Below, one piece after another: positions 53,185 through 53,547 of a stretch of DNA of 53,547 nt. The translations under genes and the position numbers were made by a program. Under the pieces are notes generated by a model. That model saw only the letters and a program-made list of their open reading frames with translations. It had not been told where the DNA came from and ran no database searches. Numbering within the stretch: the stretch's first letter is position 1; every line of letters begins with the position of its first letter. This DNA is from Actinomyces denticolens. Its GTDB lineage: Bacteria > Actinomycetota > Actinomycetes > Actinomycetales > Actinomycetaceae. Where the stretch lies: positions 1 through 53,547 of the forward strand of contig NZ_MVIW01000022.1 in NCBI RefSeq assembly GCF_002072185.1. Reading direction: 5' to 3'.

Positions 53185-53547
53185 CGACGGCCGGCCCGGG
53201 CGCAATGCCCGGCCCTGTACCCGGGCCCGTGCCCGGCGGCCCCGCGCCACGGGTGACCCGCAGCTTCAGTCCCGGCCGGGGCTTCGTCGCGCTCGTCGTC
53301 GCGGCGACGGTGGTCGTCATCCTCGCCCTGGCAGCCGCACTGGCCAGCGCCCTCGGGGCTCGGGGGACCTCCGCGATCCTGGGCGGGATCGCCCTGCTCA
53401 TCGTCGGGCTCGGGCTCATCGCCGCCCTGCGCGTCCCCGCTCGCTCTCTCGTGGTCAACGCCCCGCGCCTGCGCCTGGACCGCAACCGCGCCGCGGCCGC
53501 CCGCACGCGCGCCGCGGCCCCGGTCGGCGCCGCGGGCGCCCCCGGTC
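53181..53547 (+). CDS. Membrane protein, partial (runs off the window)
   Basis: Open from the GTG overlapping the purC stop (GTGA) to the window end, about 122 codons visible. A Pro/Gly-rich N terminus (about 35 residues) is followed by two hydrophobic helices (LVVAATVVVILALAAALASAL and ILGGIALLIVGLGLIAAL, each quoted in part), then a basic segment. I do not recognise it. Coupling to purC may be accidental for its function. The stop lies outside the window. Confidence 0.65.
   Translation, partial: MTTAGPGAMPGPVPGPVPGGPAPRVTRSFSPGRGFVALVVAATVVVILALAAALASALGARGTSAILGGIALLIVGLGLIAALRVPARSLVVNAPRLRLDRNRAAAARTRAAAPVGAAGAPG

Overview
The window is a very GC-rich actinobacterial chromosome segment. 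Coding third positions are strongly G/C-biased. Many first genes of transcription units have a YAnnnT -10 hexamer ending 6-7 nt before the start codon and no Shine-Dalgarno sequence. Terminators are mostly perfect GC hairpins without a U tract. A secreted GH33 sialidase with GW-type cell-wall-binding repeats, a broken GH49 dextranase, GTP-dependent PEP carboxykinase, class II aldolase and LppM-type lipoproteins suggest a host- or mouth-associated Actinomycetaceae (Actinomyces/Schaalia-like). The genus is inferred, not proven.

Layout. 0.2-6.2 kb: a six-gene operon of MoxR ATPase, DUF58 protein, membrane proteins and two VWA proteins (BatA/B/C-like). 6.2-9.9 kb: TetR regulator, Nudix hydrolase, M50-like membrane peptidase, DoxX-like protein and nitroreductase. 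10.0-26.1 kb: an accessory island. It starts with a DnaA-box-like repeat cluster and a decayed IS481 transposase, then carries a defence locus, and ends at a tRNA-Gly(CCC). 26.4-30.6 kb: dCTP deaminase, an unknown protein and the sialidase. 30.7-38.3 kb: housekeeping genes (DnaQ-like exonuclease, serine hydrolase, second nitroreductase, exonuclease III, SDR, thiol peroxidase, pyrE, TrmH-like methylase, fructose-bisphosphate aldolase). 38.4-44.7 kb: GH49 dextranase remnant, a sugar ABC uptake operon with a DUF624 protein, and a frameshifted membrane protein. 44.9-53.5 kb: purA, two tandem LppM-like lipoproteins, pckG, a small lipoprotein, purD, purC and a membrane gene running off the window.

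The most interesting region is 10.85-26.13 kb. Six packed plus-strand genes (DUF1156/COG1743 DNA methylase; DUF499/COG1483 ATPase with an N-terminal Swt1-type HEPN domain; GHKL ATPase; PD-(D/E)XK DUF4420 protein; Z1 superfamily-II helicase-like protein; Vsr endonuclease) lie divergently from a cytosine-5 DNA methyltransferase and a second GHKL ATPase that ends in a Ymh/HEPN domain with an intact RxxxxH motif. The parts belong to families known from restriction-modification contexts (MORC/MutL-like ATPases, Z1, Vsr; and separately the DUF1156-DUF499 pair). Here the two modules appear joined in one locus with two methylases, two GHKL ATPases and two predicted HEPN RNases. A working model is modification by the two methylases, restriction by the Z1/PD-(D/E)XK/GHKL/Vsr proteins, and an RNA-cleaving back-up response by the HEPN domains.

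Other notable signals are a perfect 74-bp spacer-less palindrome at 31.5 kb, paired palindromic operator candidates in front of the sialidase, an in-frame but broken dextranase directly upstream of the sugar transporter, and the recurring leaderless promoter architecture. All functional statements come from reading the sequence; no database search was run.
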